DNA of 64,000 bases from JACVRN01 sp963715565 (GCA_963715565.1 OY970256.1:1736001-1800000); one strand, 5' to 3'. Positions 32,836 through 41,825 are shown, counted from the stretch's first letter. Made by a program: numbers and translations. Notes: generated by a model not told the origin, from the letters alone.

Positions 32836-33531
32836 TCACGCCGGTTGAGTTGTGGACTCTTCCGTAGCGTGCTGCTCCGCGCGCGCACGCCGTAAGTTAT
32901 CCCTCATCATGGTCTGAAAATCCGGCTCGGATGCGAACCAGCCCGCGAGAGCAACTTTATCGACAGGGCCTTCGACCGCCGAGAGCCTGTGTTTGAGATT
33001 CGGCGCGAGACGAAAAATAATGGCGTCGCCAAACCCTGTGTTGGCTACTTCGTGTACGACCTCGCCCGTCGTCGTGTCCTTTAAATAGAGTACGCCGCCG
33101 CCGTAGACGCCCGTGCTCAAGTTAACGCTCAGCGAGACCAGACGATGCTCGACCAGATCATCATGCCACGTATCGAAGTGTTGAAGCGCGGCGCTCATGC
33201 GATAGACGCTGCCGGTAAAACAGCCTATCCCGGCGCAGCCTGTGATGCGGCGCACGAGGGCGAATAATTCGTCGTCGTTGAGTAAGAGCAGCAGGCCGGA
33301 GAGCGCCGCGTTGTGTTCCATGCGCAGATCGACCGGCGGAGGGTCGAGCCTTTCGTGGATTCTTTCGTGGAACGTGGCGCGCTCTATCTGGCGCTGCATT
33401 ATCTCAAGTAGCTCAGGGTCCAGGAACCGGCGCAGCCGCAGGCAGTGTTGACGGTCGAAGCGCGCGCGCAGGTCGTCCAGCTCGGCGGCAGTCGTGCTGG
33501 AAACAAGACCTGATTTTGTAATCTGAATCAT
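32836..33531 (-). CDS. Prolyl-hydroxylase-like Fe(II)/2OG oxygenase
   Basis: Protein of about 231 residues with a double-stranded beta-helix oxygenase core: H123-x-D125 (FDTWHDDL), distal His181 (NLKHRLSAV) and a basic residue about ten positions later (K192) as the 2-oxoglutarate anchor. The fold marks fit the prolyl-4-hydroxylase group rather than the phytanoyl-CoA type of the tandem pair. It lies 77 bases upstream of B2 on the same strand and is the third oxygenase of the cluster. Asp, Asn or Lys of the core are possible targets. ATG 33531 is chosen over an in-frame TTG. Confidence 0.75.
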   Translation of the reverse strand: MIQITKSGLVSSTTAAELDDLRARFDRQHCLRLRRFLDPELLEIMQRQIERATFHERIHERLDPPPVDLRMEHNAALSGLLLLLNDDELFALVRRITGCAGIGCFTGSVYRMSAALQHFDTWHDDLVEHRLVSLSVNLSTGVYGGGVLYLKDTTTGEVVHEVANTGFGDAIIFRLAPNLKHRLSAVEGPVDKVALAGWFASEPDFQTMMRDNLRRARAEQHATEESTTQPA

Positions 33532-33711
33532 CGCTCTCAAGTCTCACGCGCGTCGTGGCCTCGGCCCGACGAGTGTACACTTATTTATCATCATTGACAT
33601 AGCCCTTCTCTTTTGCATTACTTACCGGGAAGCAGAGAGCGCGCCCAGATGGACGAGTCAAGGCCCGTAGCTTTCCACACGGAGCGCGGGCCTCCGAAAG
33701 ACAGGAGACGG

Positions 33712-35043
33712 ATGAAGAGCTTCAAGACGCTTTATAAAAGTGCAGCTTTCCATTTTCTGAACACGCTGCTTCTACTCGTCATCTTAAATCTACTGCTCGG
33801 CGCGCTCTATTTCATCAAAGACGCTTACACCCTGCGGAGCGCGGCGCGCCCGTCGAAGCTCTTTAACGAGGACGGCTCGCCCGTGGATAACGGCAAGCGT
33901 CTCAGAGACCATCTGGAATGGTTCGACTACAACGCGACGCGCGAGATGAGCGAACAAGAGGCCGCAGAGGTGCTCGACGATTTTTACGACATGCACATGG
34001 GCGGCTATATCTACCAGCCGTGGGTGCAGTACCAGCGCCCGCCGTTTCAGGGAAAACGTGTGACGATTGAAGCGGGCAAATCGGGCATCACCGTCCGTAG
34101 AACTACGACTCCACGTGTGGACCAGTCAAAGCCCGTGATAGACATCTTCACCCTGGGCGGCAGCACGACCTTCGGCTATTACGTCCCGGACGAGCAGACG
34201 TGGCCCAGCTATTTGACCGCGATTCTCAACGAGCGCGCAAAGGCCGAAGGGCTCGACGTTCAAGTCAGGGTCACAAACTACGGATGCGCCGGATACTATC
34301 CGACGATGGAAGGGGCGCTCGCGCTAGACCTCTTCCGGAACGGCCATCGCCCGCACATGCTGATTTTCATGGACGGGATCAACTGGGGGCCGGACGAGGA
34401 CGCGCCGGAATTCACGCGCGAGCTGGAACGCGCGTTCTTCGACCTCCAACATGAAAATCGTGAGATGGCAGCCGCCCAACTAAAAAACGCGCTGTGGAAA
34501 TGGATTCCCATGCTCCGCCTAGCCGCTTCAATTAAGTACAGGCTCGGACGGCAGACGGACTCACAGCACACTGGCAACAATCCCGCGGCGCGAGAGAAGC
34601 CTTTGACCAATGAGCAGACGACGCAGGTTCAGTACGTGCTACAGCGTTTCAAACAGAATCGCAACGTGATGAAAAGAGTCGGCGAGGAGTATGGAGCGGA
34701 GACGCTCTTTTTTCTACAGCCCGATCCTGTCTATAACTATCCCGTGGAGCTTTACCGTCGCGCCCTGCCCGACACGTGGTGGACTTCCATGAAGCAAAGA
34801 CAGTTATTCTACGAAGAGATGAGCAAAGACTCAGGGTTCGTTTCGCTCTCGCAACTGTTCGAGACGTTCGGGGTTGGTAAAGGAAGGAAGGCTATTTTAG
34901 ATGACGTGCATTACAGCCCCAACTTTAATCGCCACGTGGCAGAGGCCGTGGCTTCCGTGATTGACTTGCAGAGGCTCAAGGCCGCTTCGCTCACACGCTC
35001 CGCCGTTCCCACCGGCACAAGGAGAGCGGCGGCGCTTCCCTGA
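33712..35043 (+). CDS. Membrane-anchored SGNH/GDSL hydrolase 1
   Basis: Protein of about 443 residues. One membrane segment near the N-terminus (about 14-34) is followed by an extracytoplasmic SGNH domain with GGSTTFGY (block I Ser), NYGCAGYY (block II Gly), MDGINWG (block III Asn) and DDVHYS (block V Asp-x2-His). AGGAG lies 5-6 bases before ATG 33712. It would act as an esterase or acyl-transfer enzyme on polysaccharide or lipid. It sits on the plus strand between B1 and the oxygenase-B2-C block, so a link to the lasso product is possible but not shown. Confidence 0.8.
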   Translation: MKSFKTLYKSAAFHFLNTLLLLVILNLLLGALYFIKDAYTLRSAARPSKLFNEDGSPVDNGKRLRDHLEWFDYNATREMSEQEAAEVLDDFYDMHMGGYIYQPWVQYQRPPFQGKRVTIEAGKSGITVRRTTTPRVDQSKPVIDIFTLGGSTTFGYYVPDEQTWPSYLTAILNERAKAEGLDVQVRVTNYGCAGYYPTMEGALALDLFRNGHRPHMLIFMDGINWGPDEDAPEFTRELERAFFDLQHENREMAAAQLKNALWKWIPMLRLAASIKYRLGRQTDSQHTGNNPAAREKPLTNEQTTQVQYVLQRFKQNRNVMKRVGEEYGAETLFFLQPDPVYNYPVELYRRALPDTWWTSMKQRQLFYEEMSKDSGFVSLSQLFETFGVGKGRKAILDDVHYSPNFNRHVAEAVASVIDLQRLKAASLTRSAVPTGTRRAAALP

Positions 35044-35059
35044 ACGCCGGAGCTTTCCA

Positions 35060-35090
35060 AAGCTCTACGGCATGCCGTAGAGCTTTTTGT
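35060..35090. terminator. Bidirectional terminator between SGNH gene and B1
   Basis: The 24-base palindrome AGCTCTACGGCATGCCGTAGAGCT (35061-35084, shown here in two halves: AGCTCTACGGCA and TGCCGTAGAGCT) is followed by TTTTTG. It lies between two convergent stop codons. Confidence 0.75.
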
Positions 35091-35101
35091 ATCGTCCGCC
35101 C

Positions 35102-35401
35102 TCAGGCACGCGGCGCGTCTTCAATCTCGACCAATCCCTGCTCGGCCATCTCCGAGAGCAGCTCCAACAAATCCTGCTCGCACGTCTCTGCTTCCACTTC
35201 GTAACGCTCAAGCAGGGCATCGCGCACTTCCGTCACGCGCACCGGGGCTTGAATCAACTGCCAGATGCGCGCTCCCACGGCATCCAGCCCGTAGTAGACT
35301 CCGTTATTGAGGTTGAGAATGGCCGCTTCGCCCGACAAATCGCAGGCGATGTGCTCTTTGGTCGCCACGACGGTCGAACCCATGCTTACCGTTTCTTTCA
35401 T
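35102..35401 (-). CDS. Lasso RRE protein (PqqD-like B1)
   Basis: Protein of 99 residues with the PqqD/RRE fold: a beta-hairpin start (HIACDLSGEAAILNLNNGVYYGLD), AVGARIWQLIQ and a winged-helix end (LLELLSEMAEQGLVEIED). It binds the precursor leader and presents it to B2 and C. It is separated from the other lasso genes by the plus-strand SGNH gene and so must have its own promoter; GAGA is the only ribosome binding site candidate before ATG 35401. Confidence 0.88.
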   Translation of the reverse strand: MKETVSMGSTVVATKEHIACDLSGEAAILNLNNGVYYGLDAVGARIWQLIQAPVRVTEVRDALLERYEVEAETCEQDLLELLSEMAEQGLVEIEDAPRA

Positions 35402-35507
35402 AGCAGTCTCGGCTGCCTCCCATGATTACAGGTATAAGATTTTCTCCCTACGCCGGAATAGATTACAGAGACGCACGGGCTCAGGCAATAGCCGAGCGTG
35501 CAAGACT

Positions 35508-35550
35508 CACCGCAGAGACGCAGAGAACGCGGAGGGGGCGCAGAGAAAAG
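35508..35550. repeat. CACCGC-AGAGACGCAGAG dispersed repeat, single arm
   Basis: CACCGCAGAGACGCAGAG and a purine-rich continuation match one arm of the palindrome at 54496-54587. Only one arm is present here. Confidence 0.6.
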
Positions 35551-35590
35551 AAATAACAAGAGGCGCGAGATAGAAGGCACAAATCCTGTT

Positions 35591-35749
35591 TAGCTCCGTA
35601 GGAGCGAGGATGTTTATAGTTAGCAGATGCGATATGGAGACAAGCTCCGTAGGAGCGGCATATCATGGATGCGGAACATGTCGCTCCTACGGAGCTTGAT
35701 TTTTGATTGATTCTGTTAAGCTATAAACATCCTCGCTCCTACGGAGCTA
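35591..35749. repeat. Compound palindromic repeat, GCTCCGTAGGAGC family
   Basis: Outer arms of 29 bases are perfect inverted repeats (35591-35619 and 35721-35749; core GCTCCGTAGGAGCGAGG then ATGTTTATAG). A second pair lies inside (about 35641-35662 and 35678-35699), each arm holding GCTCC-GTA-GGAGC or its complement. It is the better-preserved relative of the element at 7591-7741. Together with the single repeat at 35508 it fills the gap between B1 and the next gene. Confidence 0.8.
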
Positions 35750-35866
35750 AAGCTTGTTGAGCATCGAATTTTTTATTGAACAAGTGCGCTCGATTGTTGT
35801 AAACACTAGGGCAGAGGGATTTCAAAAATCCGTGTCGTCAAAAGTTGCCCGCTCTTTTTGCTTCCG

Positions 35867-36904
35867 ATGCCCCCACAGGTCTACAAGCTGTCGAAACGCA
35901 AGCGCGCGCTCTTTCATCTGATTATCTACGTCGCGCTCGCCGTCTCTTTTCTGGTCGCCTCGGAAATCGTGCTGCGCGTGAAGGGCTGGCATCCGTGGGA
36001 GCCGGGCGAGCTGGATGTTATGGTCGAGCCGGGTGGAAGGCTCTACGCGAAGGATGCGTCGCTCGGCTACGTTCACCTGCCCGGTCAGTACACAATAACT
36101 CTTAATCACTCTTACAGTTTTCGTGCGACCTACGGAGACGACCGATTGCGCATCACGCACCCGCCCGTGGAGGCAGCGCTCGACAAAGAGGAGATATGGA
36201 TTTTTGGTTGCTCTTTCACGGATGGCTGGTCGCTCAACGACGAAGAGACCTACGCGTGGGTCTTGCAGGAGAAGCTGCCCGCGTACGAAGTCAGAAATTT
36301 CGGAGTTGACGGCTACGGCAACCTGCAAGCACTGATTCAGATGAAAGAGGCGCTGGCGTCGAAACGCAAGCCGCCGCGCGTCGCCATTGTCACCTACGCT
36401 TCTTTTCATGATCAAAGAAATACGTTCCTGCGCTCTTGGCGAAAACTCTCCGTGCCCTATAACAAGCTGGTCGCTCCCTTTCAGCCTTACGCGCGGCTCA
36501 CTCGTGATAACCGGCTCGAATTTTTCACAGGCCCCGTGGAGTACGAAGAGTTTCCACTGATGCGCCGCTCGGCCTTCGCGCATTTTATAGAGACTCGGTA
36601 CAACCTCTGGGAAGACAGCTTCTACCACAGCAACGAGGTCTCGCGCGCCGTCTTGCGCGAGTTCGCGGAACTCTGCCGCCGGAACAATATCAAGCTGGTC
36701 GTCGCAGGCATCTACAATGATGCAACGACACAAGACGTCCTGCGTTATTGTGAACGAGAGGGGTGGCTCGCGACCGACATCTCCGTGGACTTGCGCGCAG
36801 CCGAGAACATGAACCTGCCACATGACAGCCACCCGAGCCCGCTTGCCAACCGGCGGTACGCACAGAAGCTGGAAACTTTTCTACGCACCAACGCGCTTTT
36901 GTAA
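35867..36904 (+). CDS. Membrane-anchored SGNH-like hydrolase 2
   Basis: Protein of about 345 residues with a basic N-terminus and one membrane segment (about 17-36). SGNH marks are FGCSFTDGW (block I Ser), FGVDGYGNLQ (block II) and HDSHPSPLAN near the C-terminus (block V Asp-x-His). It differs from hydrolase 1 in the middle, and the block III Asn is not obvious. The start is ATG 35867, with no clear ribosome binding site. O-acyl hydrolysis or transfer on envelope polysaccharide is the usual role of such proteins. Confidence 0.75.
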   Translation: MPPQVYKLSKRKRALFHLIIYVALAVSFLVASEIVLRVKGWHPWEPGELDVMVEPGGRLYAKDASLGYVHLPGQYTITLNHSYSFRATYGDDRLRITHPPVEAALDKEEIWIFGCSFTDGWSLNDEETYAWVLQEKLPAYEVRNFGVDGYGNLQALIQMKEALASKRKPPRVAIVTYASFHDQRNTFLRSWRKLSVPYNKLVAPFQPYARLTRDNRLEFFTGPVEYEEFPLMRRSAFAHFIETRYNLWEDSFYHSNEVSRAVLREFAELCRRNNIKLVVAGIYNDATTQDVLRYCEREGWLATDISVDLRAAENMNLPHDSHPSPLANRRYAQKLETFLRTNALL

Positions 36905-37174
36905 ACACGCACGCGCGCGGGCGTCGTCCCGGCCCTGAAATTGATTGACTGGCGCGGCAATTACGAATATCGTTTCACGCAGCCCAGAGCCTTTTTCAAA
37001 TGAGCCGACTTTAGTATGAGCCAAACAGCCTCGCGCCCTGACCTCGCACACGTGTGCTTTTTAACTTACCGGCGGCAGAGCACTTCCCGACGCCTCAGCC
37101 GAATTGAGTGGATTCAAAAACTTGACCCTTCAGGAACAGGACGCTCGATCTGATTTTCGTAGCGCTGCTTAAGC

Positions 37175-38863
37175 ATGCAGGCGGAGCATAAACAATCGCC
37201 CCGGTGGCACGTCACGCTTGAATCGGTTGATGACCGCATGATCAGCCTGATGCGGCTGATTCTTGCCCTCTCCGCGCTCCTCATTATCAAGATTGACCCG
37301 TTGCAGCCGGATCGCTCCACCGCGCTGACCTATAGCGCGCTCGTGCTCTACAGCCTCTACAGCGCCGCTCTTTTTCTGCTCGCGCTCCGGCGTCCAAAGC
37401 TCGTCTCTGCTTTCACTCCTTACGCACACTGGGTGGACGTTGCCTGTTATCTCCTGCTCGTCACGCTCTCCTCCGGCACGAGCAGCATCTTTTTCTTCTT
37501 CTTCTTTTTCGCAGTCATGGTCGCCTCCTTCCGCAAAGGATTTAAGGAAGGCTTGCGCGTGGCGGTGGTCTCGGCAATCCTGTTCACGGTGATCGGCTAC
37601 GCAAGCGCGCCCGCCGAACCGCATTTCGAGCTGAACCGTTTTCTACTGCGCCCGATTTATCTCATCGTGCTCGGCTATATGATCGCTTATAGCGGCGGCT
37701 CGGAGCTTGTGCTCAAACGTCGGCTGGCGCTCCTCAAAGAGGTCAACAGGCTTTCCAACCCGCGCTTCGGCGTGGACCAGACCATCGATTCCATCATGGG
37801 ACAGGTGAGCGCGTTTTATGAGGCGGACTCGTGCCTGCTCGTCATGGCCGAAGGCAGGGGCCACGTCGCGCGCCTTTGTGAACGCAGGAACTCGCACCCG
37901 TCCGTGCGCGCGGAATCCCTGACGCCCGAGACGGCTGCGATTCTGTTCGGCTTACCGCCAACTGCTGCGGTCGCTTACAACCGCGCAAGGCGTTGGTCGG
38001 TGCGAGGTGCGCTTGCTTTCGCCTGCGACGTGGAGACGAATGAACGGCTCGACGGCTTACGCGAGGCGAGCGAGGCGCTGGCCGATATGCTCGGCACGCA
38101 ATCGGTCGTCACGCTGCCCCTCGTCAGACAGGGCAAGGCTACGGGCAGAATGTTTCTTACTTCCGACCGCCATCGCTTCTACCCGCAGGACGTGGATTTT
38201 CTTCGTCAGGTTGTAGAGCACATCGCACCCGTCATCGAAAACATTCGCCTGCTCGACCGTCTCGCCACGGAAGCGGCGGAACAGGAGCGGCAGAAGATTT
38301 CCCGCGATTTGCATGACAGCGCCATTCAACCTTATATCGGTCTCAAGCTCGGTCTGGACGCGCTCGCGCGCAAGGTCGCGCCCGGTGATGCGATCAGTGC
38401 GGACATAGAAGAATTAATCCGCATGGCGAGCGACCAGATTTCCGATCTCCGCTCGCTGGTCGGAAATATCTCGCGCGGCGAGCGTGAGCGCGAAGAGAAC
38501 ACGGGCCTTGTGCCCGCCGTCCGCCGACACGCAGCCAAGTTCACAGAGTTCTACCACATCAAGGTTGACGTGCGCGCAGAGACGGAGCTGCGCATTAATG
38601 ACCGTCTAGCGGCAGAGGCTTTCCAAATCCTGCGCGAAGGCTTGAGCAACATTCGACGCCACACACGGGCGGGCTCGGCCTCCATAGACCTCGCGTGCGC
38701 GGGCGACCAGTTCATCATGAAGATAGGAAATGACGGCGCGATTGATTCCACGGAAGCTTTTACGCCGCGCTCGATTACCGAACGCGCGACGGCACTCGGC
38801 GGTCGAACGTTGATTGAGCAGGCAGACGGTCAAACCGTCGTGCGTATAGAAATCCCGCTCTAG
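37175..38863 (+). CDS. NarX/DegS-type sensor histidine kinase with GAF domain
   Basis: Protein of 562 residues. Around six membrane segments (25-175), including a striking run of eight Phe after TSSI, are followed by a GAF-like domain (about 200-355), a HisKA_3 domain with His380 in ISRDLHDSAIQP and a HATPase domain (EGLSNIRRHTRAG). The G1 box is reduced (IGNDGAI), which is common in this class. It is followed 22 bases later by its NarL-type partner. The membrane part looks like an MASE-like input module; the signal is unknown. Confidence 0.88.
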   Translation: MQAEHKQSPRWHVTLESVDDRMISLMRLILALSALLIIKIDPLQPDRSTALTYSALVLYSLYSAALFLLALRRPKLVSAFTPYAHWVDVACYLLLVTLSSGTSSIFFFFFFFAVMVASFRKGFKEGLRVAVVSAILFTVIGYASAPAEPHFELNRFLLRPIYLIVLGYMIAYSGGSELVLKRRLALLKEVNRLSNPRFGVDQTIDSIMGQVSAFYEADSCLLVMAEGRGHVARLCERRNSHPSVRAESLTPETAAILFGLPPTAAVAYNRARRWSVRGALAFACDVETNERLDGLREASEALADMLGTQSVVTLPLVRQGKATGRMFLTSDRHRFYPQDVDFLRQVVEHIAPVIENIRLLDRLATEAAEQERQKISRDLHDSAIQPYIGLKLGLDALARKVAPGDAISADIEELIRMASDQISDLRSLVGNISRGEREREENTGLVPAVRRHAAKFTEFYHIKVDVRAETELRINDRLAAEAFQILREGLSNIRRHTRAGSASIDLACAGDQFIMKIGNDGAIDSTEAFTPRSITERATALGGRTLIEQADGQTVVRIEIPL

Positions 38864-38885
38864 CTCTCTTGTCGTATAAACTTTA

Positions 38886-39569
38886 ATGACCAACACTCCC
38901 GCCAAACCGATACGCGTGCTCCTGGTTGACGACCACAAAACCCTGCTCTGGGGTCTCGTCAAATTAATTGAGGGGGAACGGCCACGCATGGAAGTCGTGG
39001 GCGCGGCCACAAATCTCGCGGAAGCAATGGAGGCGGCGCGGCGCGACGAGCCAGACGTTATCCTGCTCGACGTTGACCTCGCTGGCGAGAACAGTCTTGA
39101 CCATTTGCCTGAGCTGTTAAAAGAGACAAAGGCACGGGTGCTTGTGCTGACGGGAATGCGCGACCCGGAGATTCATGACCACGCCGTCATGAAGGGAGCG
39201 CGCGGCGTGGTCTCAAAAGAAGAGTCTGCGGATGTGATTCTGAAGGCGATTGCGAAGATTCACGCGGGCGAGCTTTGGCTTGACCGCGCCGCCACGGGCA
39301 GAGTCTTCAGCCAGTTGTCCAAAACCAATGGCGCAACCCCTTCGGACCCGGAAGCTGAAAAGATCGCTCAGCTTACCCCGCGCGAGCGCGATGTCATCCA
39401 CGCCATCGTCACGACCAGCCCCTCTACAAACAGAAAAATCGCAGAGCAGTTGAACGTCAGCGAATCGACCTTACGCAATCACCTCACGGCCATCTACAGC
39501 AAGCTCGGGCTCTCCAACAGATTGGAGCTTTTCATGTACGCCCTCGGCCACGACCTTGCAAAAAAGTAA
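38886..39569 (+). CDS. NarL/FixJ-type response regulator
   Basis: Protein of 227 residues. The receiver domain has the acidic pair in LLVDDHKTL and phospho-acceptor Asp62 (VILLDVDLAG); the output domain is a LuxR-type helix-turn-helix (LTPRERDVIHAIV .. STNRKIAEQLNVSESTLRNHLTA, written in parts). It partners the kinase at 37175. The TAA stop follows AAAAAAG and lies in the first unit of the heptamer repeat that comes next. Confidence 0.92.
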   Translation: MTNTPAKPIRVLLVDDHKTLLWGLVKLIEGERPRMEVVGAATNLAEAMEAARRDEPDVILLDVDLAGENSLDHLPELLKETKARVLVLTGMRDPEIHDHAVMKGARGVVSKEESADVILKAIAKIHAGELWLDRAATGRVFSQLSKTNGATPSDPEAEKIAQLTPRERDVIHAIVTTSPSTNRKIAEQLNVSESTLRNHLTAIYSKLGLSNRLELFMYALGHDLAKK

Positions 39570-39673
39570 GCAGTGAATAGTAAGCAGTAAGCAGTCGAAC
39601 GACATACCGCTCGGCACGAATTGCCGCTTGCTCTCTTTTACTGCTTACTGCTCACCGCTCACTGCTTACTTTT
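39564..39673. repeat. Heptamer inverted repeat (GTAAGCA type)
   Basis: The left arm (39564-39594) reads AAGTAAGCAGTGAATAGTAA and continues with two more GTAAGCA units; the right arm (39637-39673) is its imperfect complement. The stop codon of the response regulator is inside the left arm. Same heptamer as at 28-50 and 1020-1119. Confidence 0.8.
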
Positions 39674-39805
39674 TCTTTGGGCGTAGGAGTTTTGTCCCGG
39701 CTTCGGCTCTGAAAATCTGGGAGAAAAGTCCTAAAAAGAAATGGTGGAGCGTCTCATGCGCTCTTTAGTGACGGCAGTGTAATATTCTTATCACGAAAAA
39801 ATAAT

Positions 39806-39832
39806 AATTGCCGGTTGCCACGACCGGCAATT
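39806..39832 (+). promoter_or_regulatory. Hairpin in the leader of the PilZ gene
   Basis: A perfect 10-base stem (AATTGCCGGT at 39806-39815 with ACCGGCAATT at 39823-39832) and a 7-base loop. It abuts the AGGAAAGG ribosome binding site of the PilZ gene and no T-run follows, so it may control translation or mark an operator rather than terminate. Confidence 0.45.
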
Positions 39833-39849
39833 AGGAAAGGCCGTTGGTT

Positions 39850-40212
39850 ATGGTACTCGACCTTGAACACAACAACGGCCATTTGAAAACAGACTGCACC
39901 CTGGACCGTCGGCAGCAGCCGCGCATCTACGAACAGTTCCCCGTCAGAGTCGAAGGCGTGGATTCAAGCGGCGCTGGTTTTGACGATGCTGTCAGGCTCG
40001 ATAACGTGAGCGCCGGAGGGCTTTATCTCAAACTGGCGCGCCCAATCGAGCGTGGGGCGCAACTCGCGATGGCGATACGTTTTTCCAACGTAGAGCTGTT
40101 AGCGACGAGCGCTCCCCGGCTGGCTGTTCGCGGTGTGGTGTTACGGGTTGACCCTCAGCCCGGTGGTACGTTTGGCCTCGCCGTCGCGTTTACCCATCAC
40201 CGATTCCTTTAA
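39850..40212 (+). CDS. PilZ domain c-di-GMP-binding protein
   Basis: Single-domain protein of about 120 residues. Both c-di-GMP contact motifs are present: RQQPR (R21-x3-R25) and NVSAGG (52-57, the [D/N]xSxxG motif). Beta strands such as GLYLKLARPIERGAQLAMAI and GTFGLAVAFTHH complete the barrel. ATG 39850 is the normal choice; a TTG at 39844 is in frame. It stands downstream of a two-component pair but with its own leader. It shows that the host uses c-di-GMP, which fits the two riboswitches. Confidence 0.85.
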   Translation: MVLDLEHNNGHLKTDCTLDRRQQPRIYEQFPVRVEGVDSSGAGFDDAVRLDNVSAGGLYLKLARPIERGAQLAMAIRFSNVELLATSAPRLAVRGVVLRVDPQPGGTFGLAVAFTHHRFL

Positions 40213-40455
40213 GAGCTGGCAGGCTCCCGAGAGAATCCTCTGAGGTTTAATCAATTCCGCCACAGGTCTCAAGCTGTAGACCGTTTTCGCTTTGGCCCAG
40301 CGCGAGTTGAAGCCGCTTCACTCGCAATCGCGGATTGGCTTTGATGTGCTAACAATCAAGCTACTATGCTCCGCCCCCGTTCCCCATCCGAGCCTGTCGG
40401 GCGCTGGAAACCCCCGGCCCGCTTTGCTTCGGATTAAAGAAAGGATTTTCTTCTC

Positions 40456-41763
40456 ATGAAATTCAATGCCCCTAACGCTTCGCGAAAGAGCATGCGCAAC
40501 TTTCGCATGGTGTTTATCACTTCGCTCACCATCGCGCTGGTGTTCCTCGCAACATCGAGCGCCCTTATGGCCCCTCTTTCAGGAGCGATTTTCACTACCG
40601 AATCTCTCTGCGACGGAACAAACGTCAACATCTTCGATAGTAAAGCTGCTGTCCATCTTAACGGCGGCCCGGCGCATCCGGGCTCGGCGGGACTGCCCGA
40701 CGGCGAATATTATGTTCAGGTAACGGAGCCCGACGGTACGCTGCTTGGCACGAGCGTCGGCACGACGGATGAGACGCCAGTCGTCATCAGCGGTGGCGAA
40801 TTCGTTACCTGTTACCAACTGCAAGCGATTCTACGCAAAGCGAGCAACGCGGGGCCGTACCCCGTTGCGCCAGACGGTTACGACACCACGTCGAATGGAG
40901 GCGGCGTGTACAAAGTCTGGGTGAGCACCGAAAGCTCCTTTACCAACAGCGCGAGCAAGACCGATAACTTTAAGGTCGAGGAAGACGGCGGGACCGTTCA
41001 GGAGAACCCCATCCTGCGCGTCAGAAAATTCTATGACGCCAACGCCAACGGGACTCTGGACCTAGGCGAGCTGTTGCTCGATGGCTGGAAGTTCCGCATA
41101 CAGGATGGCTTCGACATCATTCGCTTCACGCCCGTTGACATAGTGGTCGCACCGGACACTTACGCCGTGACGGAGTTCGCGCCCATCGAAACCAACTGGG
41201 TCACGACGACCATGAATCCGCAGGCCGTGTCGCTGGCCGAAGGCGAGGACAAGACGCTTAATTTCGGCAACGTCTGTCTCGGAGCCGGAGGCGGCCTGAC
41301 GCTCGGCTTCTGGAGCAATAAGAACGGTCAGGCGCTTATCGGAGCTGACGATCTGGCGCAACTGGTCGCGCTCAACCTGCGCGATGCCGGCGGGAACAAC
41401 TTTGATCCCGCCAACTATGCTGCGTTCCGCAACTGGGATTTGAGCGCCAACGCGACCAACATGGCCTATATGCTGTCGGCACAGATGTCCGCCATGAAGC
41501 TCAACGTCTATAACAACAAGGTCAACGGAAACGCTCTGATCTACGCGCCGGGTCTGCCGACGGTAGCGCCCAGCGGCTTCGCCAGCGTCAACACCATCCT
41601 CAACGCTGCGAACACGGAACTCGGCTTACACGGATTTGTGCTGAGCGGCAACTCGTTCCGCACCTATCAGGAAAACCTCAAGAACGCTCTGGACAGGGCC
41701 AACAACAACCTGAACTTCGTACAGGCCCAACCCTGCGGGTTCAGCTTTGCGGAAACGGAGTAG
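40456..41763 (+). CDS. Large secreted protein with SdrD-like and GFWSNKNGQ modules
   Basis: Exported protein of 435 residues with an N-terminal signal (about 15-44). Visible parts are an N-terminal beta domain with LPDGEYYVQVTEPDG, a SdrD-B-like module with VRKFYDANANGTLDLGE (a calcium-type loop) and VAPDTYAVTE, and a C-terminal domain starting GGGLTLGFWSNKNGQALI that is seen in diverse secreted bacterial proteins. No enzyme motif. Probably a surface or matrix protein; it may be a substrate of the proteases nearby, but that is only a guess. Confidence 0.7.
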   Translation: MKFNAPNASRKSMRNFRMVFITSLTIALVFLATSSALMAPLSGAIFTTESLCDGTNVNIFDSKAAVHLNGGPAHPGSAGLPDGEYYVQVTEPDGTLLGTSVGTTDETPVVISGGEFVTCYQLQAILRKASNAGPYPVAPDGYDTTSNGGGVYKVWVSTESSFTNSASKTDNFKVEEDGGTVQENPILRVRKFYDANANGTLDLGELLLDGWKFRIQDGFDIIRFTPVDIVVAPDTYAVTEFAPIETNWVTTTMNPQAVSLAEGEDKTLNFGNVCLGAGGGLTLGFWSNKNGQALIGADDLAQLVALNLRDAGGNNFDPANYAAFRNWDLSANATNMAYMLSAQMSAMKLNVYNNKVNGNALIYAPGLPTVAPSGFASVNTILNAANTELGLHGFVLSGNSFRTYQENLKNALDRANNNLNFVQAQPCGFSFAETE

Positions 41764-41825
41764 TTAATTCGCGGCGGGGAAAGCATTCTGAAATTAGCTT
41801 TCCCGTCCGCTCATCTTCCACAAGC

